Source of the DNA: DATFCK01 sp045809745
GTDB lineage: Bacteria > Verrucomicrobiota > Verrucomicrobiia > Chthoniobacterales > UBA10450
DNA: 64,000 nucleotides
Assembly (NCBI GenBank): GCA_045809745.1
Contig: JBJMXE010000074.1
Span: 1-64,000 of the forward strand
Reading direction: 5' to 3'
The notes beneath the pieces were generated by a model. The model made no database searches and had not been told where the DNA came from. It saw only the letters and a program-made list of their open reading frames with translations. A program made the translations under genes and the position numbers. This document shows, piece after piece, positions 43,438 to 51,763 of this stretch. Every line of letters starts with the position of its first letter. Positions within the stretch are counted from its first letter, which is position 1.

Positions 43438-43470
43438 TTAATGAGAAACAAAAGAGGCAGCCAGAGAGGC

Positions 43471-43498
43471 ATTATACGTACCTTTCGGAAATCGTAAA
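43471..43498 (-). promoter_or_regulatory. Probable sigma-70 promoter for rodA
   Basis: Reading leftward: TTTACG (43498-43493), a 16-base spacer, then a perfect TATAAT (43476-43471), 33 bases before the rodA ATG. Confidence 0.6.
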
Positions 43499-43654
43499 AC
43501 AGGGGCTAGAGGCAAGAATCGAGTGCTTATGGTGGTAAACAACAGGCCGCAAGGAGCTTACATTTGAACTTCTCTCAAACTTGCAAAATTGCCTCGTAAA
43601 TCTCTCGCTTGCAGATGCTTGTAAAATTGAGAAGAAATAATTTAACAGCGCTTC

Positions 43655-43683
43655 TTGTCAGTTGGTCAAACCATTTTTACAAT
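43655..43683 (+). promoter_or_regulatory. Sigma-70 promoter for the SprT-like gene
   Basis: TTGTCA (43655-43660), 17 bases, TACAAT (43678-43683). The ATG at 43721 is 37 bases further, with GAAAGGG (about 43705-43711) as ribosome-binding site. Just upstream (43564-43633) are related words CTTGCAAAATT and CTTGTAAAATT and an inverted pair CTTCTC(TC)AA / TTGAGAAG that could be an operator. Confidence 0.75.
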
Positions 43684-43720
43684 GAATGCGCGCGGACGTT
43701 CATAGAAAGGGACATTGGGT

Positions 43721-44173
43721 ATGGCAAAGAAAACGAAACGCAAAGCGGCTCATCCCAAGCTTCCGCTTCAACGCCAGTTCAACCTTCCGCATGAAGGCAA
43801 ACATTTCGATCTGCAGCGCATTTTCGATCAGCTGAATGATCGATACTTCGCCGGTCGGCTGCGCGGTTACCGCGTGGTGTGGGGCCGGCGGCGAAAGCAG
43901 CGACCGAAAGACTATTTTATCTTCGGGACCATTCAGGAAGAAGACCGGGTCATCCGCATCAATCCGCAGCTCGACCAATCATTCGTTCCATCCTGGTTCC
44001 TGCGCTACATCCTCTTCCACGAGATGTTGCATTCGGTTGTGCCTGACGAGGTGCTGAGTAACGGCCGCCGACGCGTGCACACCGACGAATTCAATCGACG
44101 GGAGCGGAAGTTCCGCGGTTACTCTCGAGCGAGGCGTTGGGAGCACGATAACCTCGGGCGGTTTCTGCGTTAG
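43721..44173 (+). CDS. SprT-like zinc metalloprotease-fold protein
   Basis: 150 residues, basic. Zinc motif HEMLH (His100, Glu101, His104) in FLRYILFHEMLHSVVP and a third His120 in RRVHTDEF. The early block FDQLNDRYFAGRLRGYRVVW matches SprT/Spartan-like proteins (M48-like fold). In eukaryotes Spartan cleaves DNA-protein crosslinks; the bacterial role is unproven. Lys/Arg-rich N-terminus (MAKKTKRKAAHP). Strong own promoter upstream. Confidence 0.83.
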   Translation: MAKKTKRKAAHPKLPLQRQFNLPHEGKHFDLQRIFDQLNDRYFAGRLRGYRVVWGRRRKQRPKDYFIFGTIQEEDRVIRINPQLDQSFVPSWFLRYILFHEMLHSVVPDEVLSNGRRRVHTDEFNRRERKFRGYSRARRWEHDNLGRFLR

Positions 44174-44203
44174 GCGGCGTCTCCATACAGGTAACCTGTC
44201 CCG

Positions 44204-44261
44204 ATTTGGAGGGCGATGCTCCGTCAGCGCCCAAATATTGGGACACGACAACGCGTGTCCC
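44204..44261. repeat. Two adjacent hairpins between convergent genes
   Basis: ATTTGGAGGGCG (44204-44215) pairs with CGCCCAAAT (44228-44236); GGGACACG (44240-44247) pairs with CGTGTCCC (44254-44261). They lie between the convergent SprT-like gene and the CdaR-like ORF. No T tract follows, so they may be a dispersed palindrome rather than terminators. The remainder of 44174-44358 shows nothing else. Confidence 0.6.
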
Positions 44262-44358
44262 TCCCGTCTAGGACGTATTCCCATTTCCAGCCGCACGAAC
44301 CCTCCAATTTCGCCTGACCGTCAGGGCGTAATCAGAACGCTTGCCTCATTGAGAAGGG

Positions 44359-44508
44359 CTACCGACGCTCCGTCGCCACCGGTTCGTTTCGACCTTCAGA
44401 CTGTGATGGCGTCGTCGCGACGTTCTTCTTGATGAGGTACCAGAGGGTGGTCGCGAGTAGCAGGGATATCAGCTTCGCCTGCCAGTTTTTCAGAATCAGT
44501 CTCTTCAT
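44359..44508 (-). CDS. TM-only CdaR/YbbR-like mini-protein overlapping cdaA
   Basis: 49 residues: MKRLILKNWQAKLISLLLAT, then a hydrophobic TLWYLIKKN and a polar tail (Ser, Glu, Arg, Thr). The start matches the N-terminus of CdaR/YbbR proteins (lysines, Asn-Trp, Lys-Ile/Leu-Ser-Leu-Leu-Leu-Ala, Leu-Trp), which regulate the diadenylate cyclase CdaA and follow cdaA in many bacteria. All YbbR domains are missing. The ORF overlaps the end of cdaA by 113 bases in another frame. Either a minimal CdaR or a truncated remnant; position favours a real partner. Confidence 0.55.
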   Translation of the reverse strand: MKRLILKNWQAKLISLLLATTLWYLIKKNVATTPSQSEGRNEPVATERR

Positions 44509-45274
44509 AATTGCTGTGCAACAAAATCTCGGCGATTCGCTGCCGGAAGGTTTCGGGAGTAAAATTGCGCTCGATGCGGCGCCGATGACAAATGGAAATC
44601 GCGCCGGTTTCTTCCGACACAACAATCGCTACGGCGTCTGACTCTTCGGTAATACCGAGCCCCGCGCGATGTCGTAAACCGAGTGAGCGGTCGAGAGTCT
44701 CGCGCTGGCTAACCGGAAAGATGCAAGCGGCTGCGGCGACCCGGCCATTTCTCACGATGACACCGCCATCGTGGAGCGCCGCCTTTGGATGGAATAAAGT
44801 CAACAGAAGTTCCACCGAGAACTCGGCATCCATCGCCACGCCGGTTTCTTCGTAGACACGGATCGAGGTATCGCGCTCCACGGCAATAAGGGCGCCGAAC
44901 TGCTTGTTAGCGAGTTGAGTGATCGCTTCGGCGATGTCATGCACCGTTTCGCGTTTCTCGCTCGTCAAAGAAAAGATCGGGTGCCCGCCGACCTCGGCCA
45001 GTGCGCGCCGCAGCTCGGGCTGAAAGATGACGACGGAGGCAAGGGCAAGGAAAGCCGAGAGACTTCGGACGATCCAACCGATGACAACGAGGTTCAGCAG
45101 CGTCGAAATCAGCGTCAAGGTCAGAAAAATGATTGCCAGGCCGGTTAACACCTTGGCACCGCGAGTACCGCGAAAATACAGGTAACCGTAGTAGATAACG
45201 ACACTGAGCAGAAGAATCTCGAAGGCGCTGCGCCAGCCCTTGAGTAACATCTGCCCAATGTCGTGAAGTATCAT
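44396..45274 (-). CDS. cdaA: Diadenylate cyclase CdaA
   Basis: Makes cyclic di-AMP from two ATP at the membrane. 292 residues: three N-terminal helices (about 18-85), then the DAC domain with LHDGGVIV (DGA-type motif, here DGG at 169-171) and GLRHRAGLGI (RHR at 201-203). A polar tail of about 40 residues extends beyond the domain and is the part overlapped by the mini-CdaR frame. Upstream folP overlaps by 4 bases: folP-cdaA-cdaR order. glmM, the usual next gene, is not present. Confidence 0.93.
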   Translation of the reverse strand: MILHDIGQMLLKGWRSAFEILLLSVVIYYGYLYFRGTRGAKVLTGLAIIFLTLTLISTLLNLVVIGWIVRSLSAFLALASVVIFQPELRRALAEVGGHPIFSLTSEKRETVHDIAEAITQLANKQFGALIAVERDTSIRVYEETGVAMDAEFSVELLLTLFHPKAALHDGGVIVRNGRVAAAACIFPVSQRETLDRSLGLRHRAGLGITEESDAVAIVVSEETGAISICHRRRIERNFTPETFRQRIAEILLHSNYEETDSEKLAGEADIPATRDHPLVPHQEERRDDAITV

Positions 45275-46119
45275 CCGGTGGTTACCACTGCTTCCGCTGC
45301 GCGCAGTGCCGCAGCATTCTCCTCTACATCATGAACGCGGAATATCTGCGTGCCGCGTGTCCAAAGTAGCGCAGTCAGCGCTGCTGTCGCGCCAATCCGT
45401 GAAGGTTTGTCGGACCGCTGAGTGATCTTAGCCAGGAACGACTTACGCGAGACGCCCATTGCTAGCGGCCGGTCCTCAACGCGCAGCCGCTCCACATTTT
45501 GCAGCAGCGCAAGATTATGCCGCAGCGTCTTACCAAACCCGATTCCCGGATCAAACGCGATGGCCATGGGGTTAACGCCCCATTCTATGGCGCATGCATA
45601 TTGTTGTCGAAAAAAATCCGAAACCTCCGTCACCACGTCGCCATACTGCGGATCGATCTGCATCGTCTGTGGTGTTCCTTGCATGTGCATAACGATGAAG
45701 CCAACTCCATGCCGCGCCGCGAGTTGGAACATGGCGCTATCACCGCGCCCACCGGTAACGTCGTTAACAACAGCTGCACCTGCATCGATCGCCGCTTCTG
45801 CGACTGCTGCTTTTGAAGTATCGATCGAGATCATCACATCAGTTTTGCGCCGGAGTTGTTCGATAACCGGTATCGCCCGACGCAGCTCCTCTTCCGGACT
45901 AACCGGCTCAGCTCGCGGCCGGGTCGATTCACCGCCGACGTCAATGATGTCGGCGCCTGCCTCGACCATGTTCAAACCATGTTGAACCGCCCGTTCCGGC
46001 GAAAAAAATTCACCAGCGTCGGAGAACGAGTCCGGCGTTACATTTAACACTCCCATGATTATTCCCCGCCGCGAAAGATCGATCGTTCGGTCAGCGATCT
46101 TCCACAGGCAATCACCCAT
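45271..46119 (-). CDS. folP: Dihydropteroate synthase
   Basis: Joins p-aminobenzoate with the pterin diphosphate in folate synthesis; sulfonamide target. 282 residues. Seen: IIMGVLNVTPDSFSDAGEFF, IDVGGESTRPRAEPV, the pterin-site Asp in ISIDTSKAAVAEAA, IVNDV-type VVNDVTGG, FDPGIGFGKT, and MGVSRKSFL with the Ser-Arg-Lys loop. Coupled to cdaA by a 4-base overlap. Divergent from rnr across 80 bases. Confidence 0.95.
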   Translation of the reverse strand: MGDCLWKIADRTIDLSRRGIIMGVLNVTPDSFSDAGEFFSPERAVQHGLNMVEAGADIIDVGGESTRPRAEPVSPEEELRRAIPVIEQLRRKTDVMISIDTSKAAVAEAAIDAGAAVVNDVTGGRGDSAMFQLAARHGVGFIVMHMQGTPQTMQIDPQYGDVVTEVSDFFRQQYACAIEWGVNPMAIAFDPGIGFGKTLRHNLALLQNVERLRVEDRPLAMGVSRKSFLAKITQRSDKPSRIGATAALTALLWTRGTQIFRVHDVEENAAALRAAEAVVTTG

Positions 46120-46199
46120 TATTTCAGACTACCATACGGGCCTTCTTATTCGAACATCTTGTCGAAATGCCGTTCAACCTTCCCTAACGTGACATCACC

Positions 46200-48470
46200 A
46201 TGGGGAATAATGTGACAAGACAAGATCGCCGCTCCGCTTATCGTGTCGCCGCCAACATGAAAACGGCGCCGCCCGACATTAGAAAAGCAGTACTCGATTT
46301 AATGCGGGATCCGAAGTACCGCCCGGCCAACGAGGTCGAGATATCCCGCCAGCTGGGCCTGAAGGCAAACCAACGTGTTGCCCTCAGGCGTGAGCTTCGC
46401 GAACTGGAGCGGGCGGGAGAAATCGCGCGGATCCGAAAGGACCGGTACGTCTTACCCTCTGAAGCCGACCTGATTACCGGCACGATCTCCATTCATCAGT
46501 CGGGATTTGGATTTCTAAATACGGAAAAGCCGGGGGAGCCGGACATCTTCATCGCCGCCGAAAACACCGGCACTGCGATGAACGGTGACCGAGTCGTGGC
46601 GCGAATCAATCACGATGTGGCGCCGCGGCGCCGCAGCGACCGCGCCTTAAAAACTGAAGGCCGGGTAATCCGGATCCTGGAGCGAGCGCACGACACAACG
46701 GTGGGCACCCTGCAGCAGTCGCGGAATTTCTATTACGTCATCCCGGACGACCCTCGCCTTGTTCACAATATATATGTGCCTCCGCCGCCGGCTGGCCAGG
46801 AGCGACCGGGTCGCAGCCGGAAGCCGGATCGACCGTCAAACGCGGCGGCCGCCGCGCCCGGCGACAAAGTCGTCGTTCGTCTCCTTTCCTGGGAGTCCCG
46901 GCACGTTAATCCCGAAGGCGAAATCATTGAGGTGCTCGGTCGAGCAGGTGCGCCCGGGGTGGACCTCCTGTCAGTGGTTCGCGCTTATCATTTACCGACA
47001 GACTTTCCGAAGAGCGTCATTGACGAAGCCAACCGCATCCCGCCGACCGTTCAGGCAGCGATGCTGGAGAACCGGCAGGATCTCCGGGAAAAACTTATTG
47101 TAACGATTGATCCCGACGACGCGCGCGATTTCGACGACGCCTTCAACGTGGAACCGCTGCCAGGTGGCGGGTGGCACCTCGGCGTGCATATCGCAGACGT
47201 CGCGGCCTACGTCACGCCTGGCACCGCCTTGGACCGCGAAGCCCGGCAGCGCGGCAACAGTGTTTATCTTCCGGATCGGGTGATCCCGATGTTACCGGAG
47301 CGATTGAGCAACGGCGTTTGCAGTCTAAACCCCGGTGTCGATCGGCTCACCCATTCCGTGTTCGTGCAATTCGACGCGAACGGAAATCCGAAAAAGGCGC
47401 AATTCGCGCGCACCGTCATCCGCAGCGCTCACCGGTTAACGTATAAGCAGGCGTTTGCCCGATTGAAATCAACAGATCGTGATGAACTGACGGAGCGGCT
47501 ACATCGCGCGTGGGAACTCGCATCCCTGCTCCGAAAGAAGCGGTTCCAGCGAGGCTCACTGGATCTCGACTTCCCGGAAGTGAAGGTCCGTTTGGACGAC
47601 CAGGGCAAGCCGATTGCCCTCGAACGCATCGAGAATGACGAATCGCATCAATTAATCGAAGAGTTCATGCTGGTCGCCAACGAGCAGGTGGCTCGTGAGC
47701 TGCGGAACCGGACGATCCCCACGATCTATCGCGTCCACGAGGACCCGGATCCGGAGAAACTCGGCGAATATCGCGAACTCATCCTGAGTCACGGTTATAA
47801 AGTGGGCGACCTGAGCGTCCGCGCTGAGCTCCAGCGCTTTCTGTCGACCACCAAAGGAAAGCCCGAGGAGCAAGCGCTCAAGATCGGGCTCTTAAAAAGT
47901 CTCAGACGAGCCCGTTATCTTACACAGCCCCTCGGTCACTATGGTCTCGCGAAAACGAATTACCTGCACTTCACCAGCCCGATCAGGCGGTACGCTGATT
48001 TAGTCGCGCACCGATCGCTGGCCGAACGTAATGAGGGGCGCAGAACTCAGAACATCGCGGATTTGACCGCACTGGCCGAACACATCTCCACCACGGAACG
48101 AACAGCGGCCGAAGCGGAAATCGAAGCGGTGCGGATGAAGAAGCTCGAATATTTCGAGCAGCAACTCGCGCAGCGTAATCCTCAGGTCTTCCGCGCAATC
48201 ATTATCGATGTCCGCAACTACGGTCTCGTAATCGAATTGCCCGACGTGGTGATGAGCGGCCTGGTTCACATCTCCTCGTTAACCGATGATTTCTACCTGT
48301 TCGATGGCGCGCAACGGCGGTTGGTTGGACGCCGCACACGAAAGCGTTTTTCGGTCGGCGACGAGATCCGGGTGTTCGTCAGCCGCGTGGATCGGTTCAA
48401 ACGGCAGATCGACTTCGCGATCAGCGATGAACGCCAAACGACCAGCAAAACGCGTCGTGGCGCACGCTGA
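46200..48470 (+). CDS. rnr: Ribonuclease R
   Basis: Processive 3'-5' exoribonuclease able to degrade structured RNA. 756 residues. N-terminal winged helix (about 25-85: AVLDLMRDPKYRPANEVEIS), cold-shock domains (about 95-240), RNB catalytic domain with the Asp cluster TIDPDDARDFDDAFNVE (about 300-630), C-terminal S1 (about 655-745: VMSGLVHISSLTDDFYLFD) and a short basic end. A linker with Arg/Pro/Ala (ERPGRSRKPDRPSNAAAAAP) interrupts the second cold-shock domain. Confidence 0.95.
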   Translation: MGNNVTRQDRRSAYRVAANMKTAPPDIRKAVLDLMRDPKYRPANEVEISRQLGLKANQRVALRRELRELERAGEIARIRKDRYVLPSEADLITGTISIHQSGFGFLNTEKPGEPDIFIAAENTGTAMNGDRVVARINHDVAPRRRSDRALKTEGRVIRILERAHDTTVGTLQQSRNFYYVIPDDPRLVHNIYVPPPPAGQERPGRSRKPDRPSNAAAAAPGDKVVVRLLSWESRHVNPEGEIIEVLGRAGAPGVDLLSVVRAYHLPTDFPKSVIDEANRIPPTVQAAMLENRQDLREKLIVTIDPDDARDFDDAFNVEPLPGGGWHLGVHIADVAAYVTPGTALDREARQRGNSVYLPDRVIPMLPERLSNGVCSLNPGVDRLTHSVFVQFDANGNPKKAQFARTVIRSAHRLTYKQAFARLKSTDRDELTERLHRAWELASLLRKKRFQRGSLDLDFPEVKVRLDDQGKPIALERIENDESHQLIEEFMLVANEQVARELRNRTIPTIYRVHEDPDPEKLGEYRELILSHGYKVGDLSVRAELQRFLSTTKGKPEEQALKIGLLKSLRRARYLTQPLGHYGLAKTNYLHFTSPIRRYADLVAHRSLAERNEGRRTQNIADLTALAEHISTTERTAAEAEIEAVRMKKLEYFEQQLAQRNPQVFRAIIIDVRNYGLVIELPDVVMSGLVHISSLTDDFYLFDGAQRRLVGRRTRKRFSVGDEIRVFVSRVDRFKRQIDFAISDERQTTSKTRRGAR

Positions 48471-48607
48471 CAATCCTCGCAACCGCATCCGTTCGCACTC
48501 AGTTTTAACGTCCGGCACGGGGTAAGTCGCGGCCAGCGGCACTAACCGATCGGCAAATTGTTCTTTCAATTCGCGCGGCCACACCTCTAAACTCCGTTTC
48601 TTCTCAA

Positions 48608-48817
48608 ATGGACCACATCATCGACGCCAAAGAACTCCAGATCGAGCGCAAGCATTTCCACGTCGAGTTCCGCGAGAATGACCGCGGAAAATTTTTGCGC
48701 ATCACGGAGGAGGCCCACGGCCGGCGTAACACGATTATCGTTCCGAGCACAGGAGTCGAAGACTTCACCGCCGCAATCGGTGAAGTTTTAGCTGGGGCCG
48801 AAAACGCGCCGGCATAA
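48608..48817 (+). CDS. PUR-domain (DUF3276-like) nucleic-acid-binding protein
   Basis: 69 residues, one PUR repeat: ELQIERKHFHVEFRENDRGK, FLRITEEAHGRRNTIIVPST and GVEDFTAAIGEVL. Bacterial PUR proteins dimerise and bind single-stranded or double-stranded DNA and RNA (for example the Borrelia homologue). Monocistronic, between rnr and the dikinase gene; no clear Shine-Dalgarno. Confidence 0.85.
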   Translation: MDHIIDAKELQIERKHFHVEFRENDRGKFLRITEEAHGRRNTIIVPSTGVEDFTAAIGEVLAGAENAPA

Positions 48818-48881
48818 CGTTTCTCCTGCAGCGAACGGACCGGCTAGCGACGATCAACGCCGTATCCAGTTCGCCATTGCG

Positions 48882-48909
48882 TTGACACCGTAAGACGCGG
48901 ATTTATTTT
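48882..48909 (+). promoter_or_regulatory. Sigma-70 promoter for pyruvate phosphate dikinase
   Basis: TTGACA (48882-48887), 16 bases, TATTTT (48904-48909). The predicted start of transcription (about 48916) lies before the ATG at 48941 and after the alternative TTG at 48908, which supports the ATG as start. Confidence 0.65.
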
Positions 48910-48940
48910 GCCGCCGCGCCGCCCGTTCAAGAATTCTGCC

Positions 48941-51748
48941 ATGGCTAAAAATATTATCCTTTCCAAACGTCGCTCGCCCTCCACTCGGAAGAAATCAACC
49001 CGGTCTGCTGGCCGAAAGCCGGCCGCCGGTTCGACCAAGTCAGCTAAATACGTCTATTACTTCGGAGACAATCGCGCCGATGGCGACGGCAAGATGAAAG
49101 CGCTGTTGGGAGGAAAGGGCGCGAACCTGGCCGAGATGACGCGTATCGGGCTGCCGGTGCCCCCGGGGTTCACGATTTCGACCGAAGTCTGCACCTACTT
49201 TTACGCCCATAAACGGAGCTATCCTTCGACTTTGCAGCCACAGATCGCCGAGGGCGTCCGCCGCATGGAGCGGATCATGGGAACGAAGTTTGGCGACACC
49301 GAGAAGATGCCGCTGCTCGTCGCTGTCCGGTCCGGGGCGCGCGACTCGATGCCGGGTATGATGGACACGATCCTCAATCTTGGTCTCAACGACCAAACCG
49401 TGAAGGCGCTGGTCCGCGCGACCAAGAACGAACGGTTCGCCTGGGATTGTTATCGGCGTTTCATTCAGATGTATGGCGACGTCGTCATGGGCGTGCAGAA
49501 ACGCGAAGGCGAGGACCACGACCCGTTCGAATCGGCGATCGAGCATTACAAGGACGAGCGTTACGGCCAGCACGACATCGACGACTCGAAGTTGAATGCC
49601 TCCGATTACCAGGAGCTGGTCGCGCGTTTTAAGAAGCTCGTGAAAGACCGGACCGGCCAGGCGTTCCCTAACGATCCGTGGGATCAACTCAAAGGCGCAG
49701 CCGGCGCCGTGTTCGGTTCGTGGATGAATGATCGGGCGATTGTTTATCGGCGGAAATACAACATCCCCGAGGAATGGGGCACGGCCGTTAACGTTCAGGC
49801 TATGGTTTATGGCAATACGGGCGCGAACTCCGGCTCCGGAGTGGCGTTCACCCGCAATCCAGCCAATGGCGCGAACGAATTCTACGGCGAATTCCTCATC
49901 GACGCGCAGGGCGAAGACGTAGTTGCCGGCGTGCGAACGCCGCAGCCGGTGATCGAGCTGAAGAAGCTGATGCCGAAATGCTACGCCGAATTAATGCAGG
50001 TCCGGGCGACTCTCGAGGAACATTTCCGCGATGTGCAGGACGTCGAGTTCACCATTCAGGACGGAAAACTCTTCATGCTCCAGACGCGCAACGGTAAACG
50101 AACAGCCGCCGCGGCGCTCAAGTTCTCGATGGACATGCAGAAGGAGAAGCTGATCGATTGGAAGACTGTCATTCTGCGCAACCCGGCAGACCAGCTCGAT
50201 CAACTTCTCGCGCCGATCTTCGATGCGAGCGAAATCAAGAAGGCGACCGCGATCGCCACCGGACTCCCGGCAGGACCTGGCGCTGCGTCCGGCAAGATTT
50301 ACCTGAACGCGGATCGCGCGGCGGCGGCGGCCGAGAGAGGCGAAAAGGTTCTGCTCGTTCGCAACGAAACAAGTCCGGAAGATCTGCGCGGAATGATTGC
50401 AGCAGAAGGAATTCTCACTGCCAAAGGCGGCGTTTCTTCACACGCAGCATTGGTAGCGCGGCAAATGGGCAAGGTCTGTATCTGCGGCGCATCGGCGTTG
50501 CAGATCGATTACGCAAAGAAAACCGTTTCAGTCGAAAAACAGGTATTTCGCGAGGGCGAGGACTTCCTGTCCATCGACGGTACCACCGGAACTGTTTACG
50601 CGGGCCAACTTGCAACCGCGCCGAGCGAAATCATCACCGGCACGCTCCACGGGGATAAGGCGGCGCAGAAAACGGAAAAGTTCAAAGCGTTCAACCAGCT
50701 CATGAGCTGGTGTGGAAACGTCTCGCGCCTGGATGTGCGTTGTAACGCGGACAATCCGGAACAAACCGAAAACGCGCTGGCGTTCGGTGCCGTCGGCATT
50801 GGTCTGACCCGCACCGAGCACATGTTCTTCGAAGGCGATCGCATTGATGCCATGCGCGAGATGATCCTGGCCGACAACGTTGCGGATCGAAAAGCGGCGC
50901 TCGCCAAACTGCTGCCGTATCAGCGCGGCGATTTCGCAGGAATTTTCACGGCGCTTAAAGGTTACCCGGCGACGATCCGCTTCCTGGACCCGCCGCTCCA
51001 CGAGTTTCTGCCGCACGATGCAGAATCACAAGGCGCGCTGGCAAAAAAGATCGGCGTGACCGCGGAAAAAATTGCGCAGCGCGTCGAACAGCTCCACGAA
51101 TTCAATCCGATGTTAGGCCACCGCGGCTGCCGGCTCGGCATTGCCTATCCCGAGATCACCGAGATGCAGGCGCGCGCTGTATTCGAAGCTGCTGCCGATG
51201 TAGCGAAAAAGAAGATCAAAGTGAAACCCGAGATCATGATTCCGCTCGTCGGTTTCAAGAAGGAGTTCGATTTGCAGGCCGAGATCGTTCATCGAGTCGC
51301 CGAACACGTGATGTCGGAGAAAAAAATCAAATTCGATTACCTCGTCGGCACGATGATTGAAGTGCCGCGCGGCGCGTTAACCGCCGACCAAATCGCGCAG
51401 AGCGCTGAGTTCTTCAGCTTCGGCACAAACGATCTTACTCAGATGGCCCTTGGCATCAGCCGCGACGACATGGGGAACTTCCTCATGCCTTATGTCGAGA
51501 ACGAGATCTTCAAGAAAAACCCGTTCGCATCCCTTGATCAGACGGGCGTCGGTCAGCTCATGCAGATCGCCGTGGAAAAAGGCCGAAAGAGCCGCCCGGA
51601 CATCAAACTCGGAATCTGCGGTGAGCACGGAGGCGATCCGGATTCGGTGAAATTCTGTCACCGGTTAGGCTTGGATTATGTGAGTTGCAGTCCATTCCGG
51701 GTGCCGATTGCGCGCTTGGCAGCAGCCCAGGCAGCTTTGCAGAGTTAA
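48941..51748 (+). CDS. ppdK: Pyruvate, phosphate dikinase
   Basis: Interconverts pyruvate + ATP + Pi with phosphoenolpyruvate + AMP + PPi. 935 residues, about 50 more than typical, mostly due to a Lys/Arg/Ser tail at the N-terminus (about 5-36). Then the ATP-grasp part (ALLGGKGANLAEMTRIGLPV; SGARDSMPGMMDTILNLGLN), the phospho-His domain (GGVSSHAALVARQMGKVCIC, usually GG-M-T-SHA), and the TIM-barrel with LDPPLHEFLP, FFSFGTNDLTQMALGISRDD and the catalytic Cys near CSPFRVPIARLA. Gluconeogenic or glycolytic direction cannot be told. Convergent with the next gene across 15 bases. Confidence 0.95.
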   Translation: MAKNIILSKRRSPSTRKKSTRSAGRKPAAGSTKSAKYVYYFGDNRADGDGKMKALLGGKGANLAEMTRIGLPVPPGFTISTEVCTYFYAHKRSYPSTLQPQIAEGVRRMERIMGTKFGDTEKMPLLVAVRSGARDSMPGMMDTILNLGLNDQTVKALVRATKNERFAWDCYRRFIQMYGDVVMGVQKREGEDHDPFESAIEHYKDERYGQHDIDDSKLNASDYQELVARFKKLVKDRTGQAFPNDPWDQLKGAAGAVFGSWMNDRAIVYRRKYNIPEEWGTAVNVQAMVYGNTGANSGSGVAFTRNPANGANEFYGEFLIDAQGEDVVAGVRTPQPVIELKKLMPKCYAELMQVRATLEEHFRDVQDVEFTIQDGKLFMLQTRNGKRTAAAALKFSMDMQKEKLIDWKTVILRNPADQLDQLLAPIFDASEIKKATAIATGLPAGPGAASGKIYLNADRAAAAAERGEKVLLVRNETSPEDLRGMIAAEGILTAKGGVSSHAALVARQMGKVCICGASALQIDYAKKTVSVEKQVFREGEDFLSIDGTTGTVYAGQLATAPSEIITGTLHGDKAAQKTEKFKAFNQLMSWCGNVSRLDVRCNADNPEQTENALAFGAVGIGLTRTEHMFFEGDRIDAMREMILADNVADRKAALAKLLPYQRGDFAGIFTALKGYPATIRFLDPPLHEFLPHDAESQGALAKKIGVTAEKIAQRVEQLHEFNPMLGHRGCRLGIAYPEITEMQARAVFEAAADVAKKKIKVKPEIMIPLVGFKKEFDLQAEIVHRVAEHVMSEKKIKFDYLVGTMIEVPRGALTADQIAQSAEFFSFGTNDLTQMALGISRDDMGNFLMPYVENEIFKKNPFASLDQTGVGQLMQIAVEKGRKSRPDIKLGICGEHGGDPDSVKFCHRLGLDYVSCSPFRVPIARLAAAQAALQS

Positions 51749-51763
51749 ATCCGAATCCTTCTA

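Noticed and set aside
14903..43600. Shared 12-mer TTGCCTCGTAAA before the glycan synthase/kinase pair and before the SprT-like gene
   Set aside because: Many 12-base matches are expected by chance in 64 kb; no further copies or symmetry were seen.
45271..46119. Whether folP is an acquired sulfonamide-resistance sul gene
   Set aside because: It sits in the standard folP-cdaA chromosomal order and has ordinary DHPS motifs.
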